Shown here piece by piece: positions 63,405 to 64,000 of a stretch of DNA of 64,000 nt (position 1 is its first letter; the number at the start of each line of letters is the position of its first letter). The notes under the pieces are model-generated. The model did no database searches. It was not told where the DNA came from and saw only the letters and a list, made by a program, of their open reading frames with translations. Source of the stretch: Kitasatospora sp. NA04385. GTDB lineage: Bacteria > Actinomycetota > Actinomycetes > Streptomycetales > Streptomycetaceae. Position numbers and translations under genes: made by a program. The DNA lies in contig NZ_CP054919.1 of NCBI RefSeq assembly GCF_013364235.1, positions 3,818,701 to 3,882,700 of the forward strand, written 5' to 3'.

Positions 63405-64000
63405 CCGTCCCGCTCACCGTGGCGGTGTGCAGCAACCGGCCGAACCTGCTGTTGGCCGCCCTCGACCGGCTGACCGGCCTCCTCGGCCTGGACGACCATC
63501 TCCTGGTCGTCGTGGACGCCGCCGCGGACGCCGCCACCCAGCGGCGGCTCGCCGAGACCGCCGACCGGCGATGCACCATCTTCTTCAACGGCGCCACCAT
63601 CGGCCTGTCCTACAGCCGCAACCTCGCGTTGAAAGAGGCCCCCACCCAGCACGTCGTGTTCGTGGACGACGACATCGTCCCCACCACCGACGCCATCGAG
63701 CACCTGCGCACCGCGCTCGGCGACGGAGCACACGTGGCTGGCACCCGGATCACCGCCGACCTCCAAGGCCGCCGAACCCCGAGGTGGCTCACCGCCGGGC
63801 AGCTGCACTACCTCGGCTCCCACCATCCCGATCTGCCCGCCAGCATCTGGGGCGGGTGCTTCGCCCTCGACCGCGACCACGCCCGCCTGCTCGGCCTCGA
63901 CTTCGACAGCCGCCTGGGCCGCGTCGGCACCAACCTGGCCTCCGCCGAAGACACCACCCTCGTACGCCAGCTCACCGCCCTCGGCGCGACTACCACCGTC
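63401..64000 (+). CDS. Glycosyltransferase family 2, N-terminal part (3' end outside window)
   Basis: The first 200 codons of a GT-A enzyme. It shows LTVAVCSNRPNLLLAALDRL, DHLLVVVDAAADAATQRRL, IGLSYSRNLALKEAPTQHVVFVDDDIVPTTDAIEHL (DDD metal-binding motif) and IWGGCFALDRDHARLLGLDFDSRLGRVG. GTG 63401 overlaps the HAD stop. It continues the sugar operon beyond the window. Confidence 0.87.
   Translation, partial: MTVPLTVAVCSNRPNLLLAALDRLTGLLGLDDHLLVVVDAAADAATQRRLAETADRRCTIFFNGATIGLSYSRNLALKEAPTQHVVFVDDDIVPTTDAIEHLRTALGDGAHVAGTRITADLQGRRTPRWLTAGQLHYLGSHHPDLPASIWGGCFALDRDHARLLGLDFDSRLGRVGTNLASAEDTTLVRQLTALGATTTV

Overview
The window looks like a chromosome segment of a streptomycete-type actinomycete (Streptomyces, Kitasatospora or a close relative). 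The base composition is very GC-rich, the third codon positions are almost all G or C, GTG and TTG starts are common, and many stop/start pairs overlap by four bases (ATGA or GTGA). No rRNA gene or complete tRNA gene is present.

Region 1 (1-22 kb) begins with the 3' end of argS and continues as a defence island. Three collinear genes encode a SNF2-type helicase with a C-terminal DUF3883-like domain, a DUF1156-type DNA methyltransferase and a DUF499 ATPase. This is a DISARM-related type of gene set. An IS3-family element sits just after it and supplies the last codons of a convergent gene that joins a sigma-region-4-like HTH to a TnsA-like nuclease. Then come a 3'-half fragment of tRNA-Gly with its terminator (a probable integration scar), a 22-repeat CRISPR array, and a type I-B effector operon cas6-cas8-cas7-cas5-cas3. 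The expected cas4-cas1-cas2 genes are absent. Their place is taken by about 0.5 kb of gene debris.

Region 2 (22.5-45 kb) starts with small unknown genes and an IS110-family transposase. From 26.1 to 44.9 kb the genes all lie on the minus strand, and eight junctions are four-base overlaps. They encode EEP-type phosphoesterases, a PP2C-like phosphatase, a 2'-5' RNA ligase-like (LigT) enzyme, an APH-like kinase, TPR proteins, a GH15 glycoside hydrolase, a 2-deoxyribosyltransferase-like protein, LuxR-type HTH proteins, a MurC-like ligase, a glutamine-synthetase-like gamma-glutamyl ligase and an amino-acid/amine permease. Two genes in the run carry apparent frameshifts. The set suggests small-molecule or nucleotide chemistry, but I do not recognise it as a known pathway.

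Region 3 (45-56.3 kb) holds three regulators of the XRE/TPR type, an S9 peptidase, a RibD-C/DHFR-like reductase and an SDR. It also holds a compact cassette that looks like a ribosomal-peptide (RiPP) locus: a 46-residue peptide, a JmjC-type hydroxylase, an aldo/keto reductase and an APH-like kinase, divergent from one of the regulators. I consider this the best candidate for an undescribed biosynthetic system.

Region 4 (56.7-64 kb) is a tightly coupled sugar/glycoconjugate operon. It encodes a UDP-glucuronate decarboxylase-like epimerase, a PhyH dioxygenase, a GT2, a GT-B-like transferase, a pyruvyltransferase-family protein, a second epimerase, a HAD phosphatase and another GT2, which runs off the right edge.
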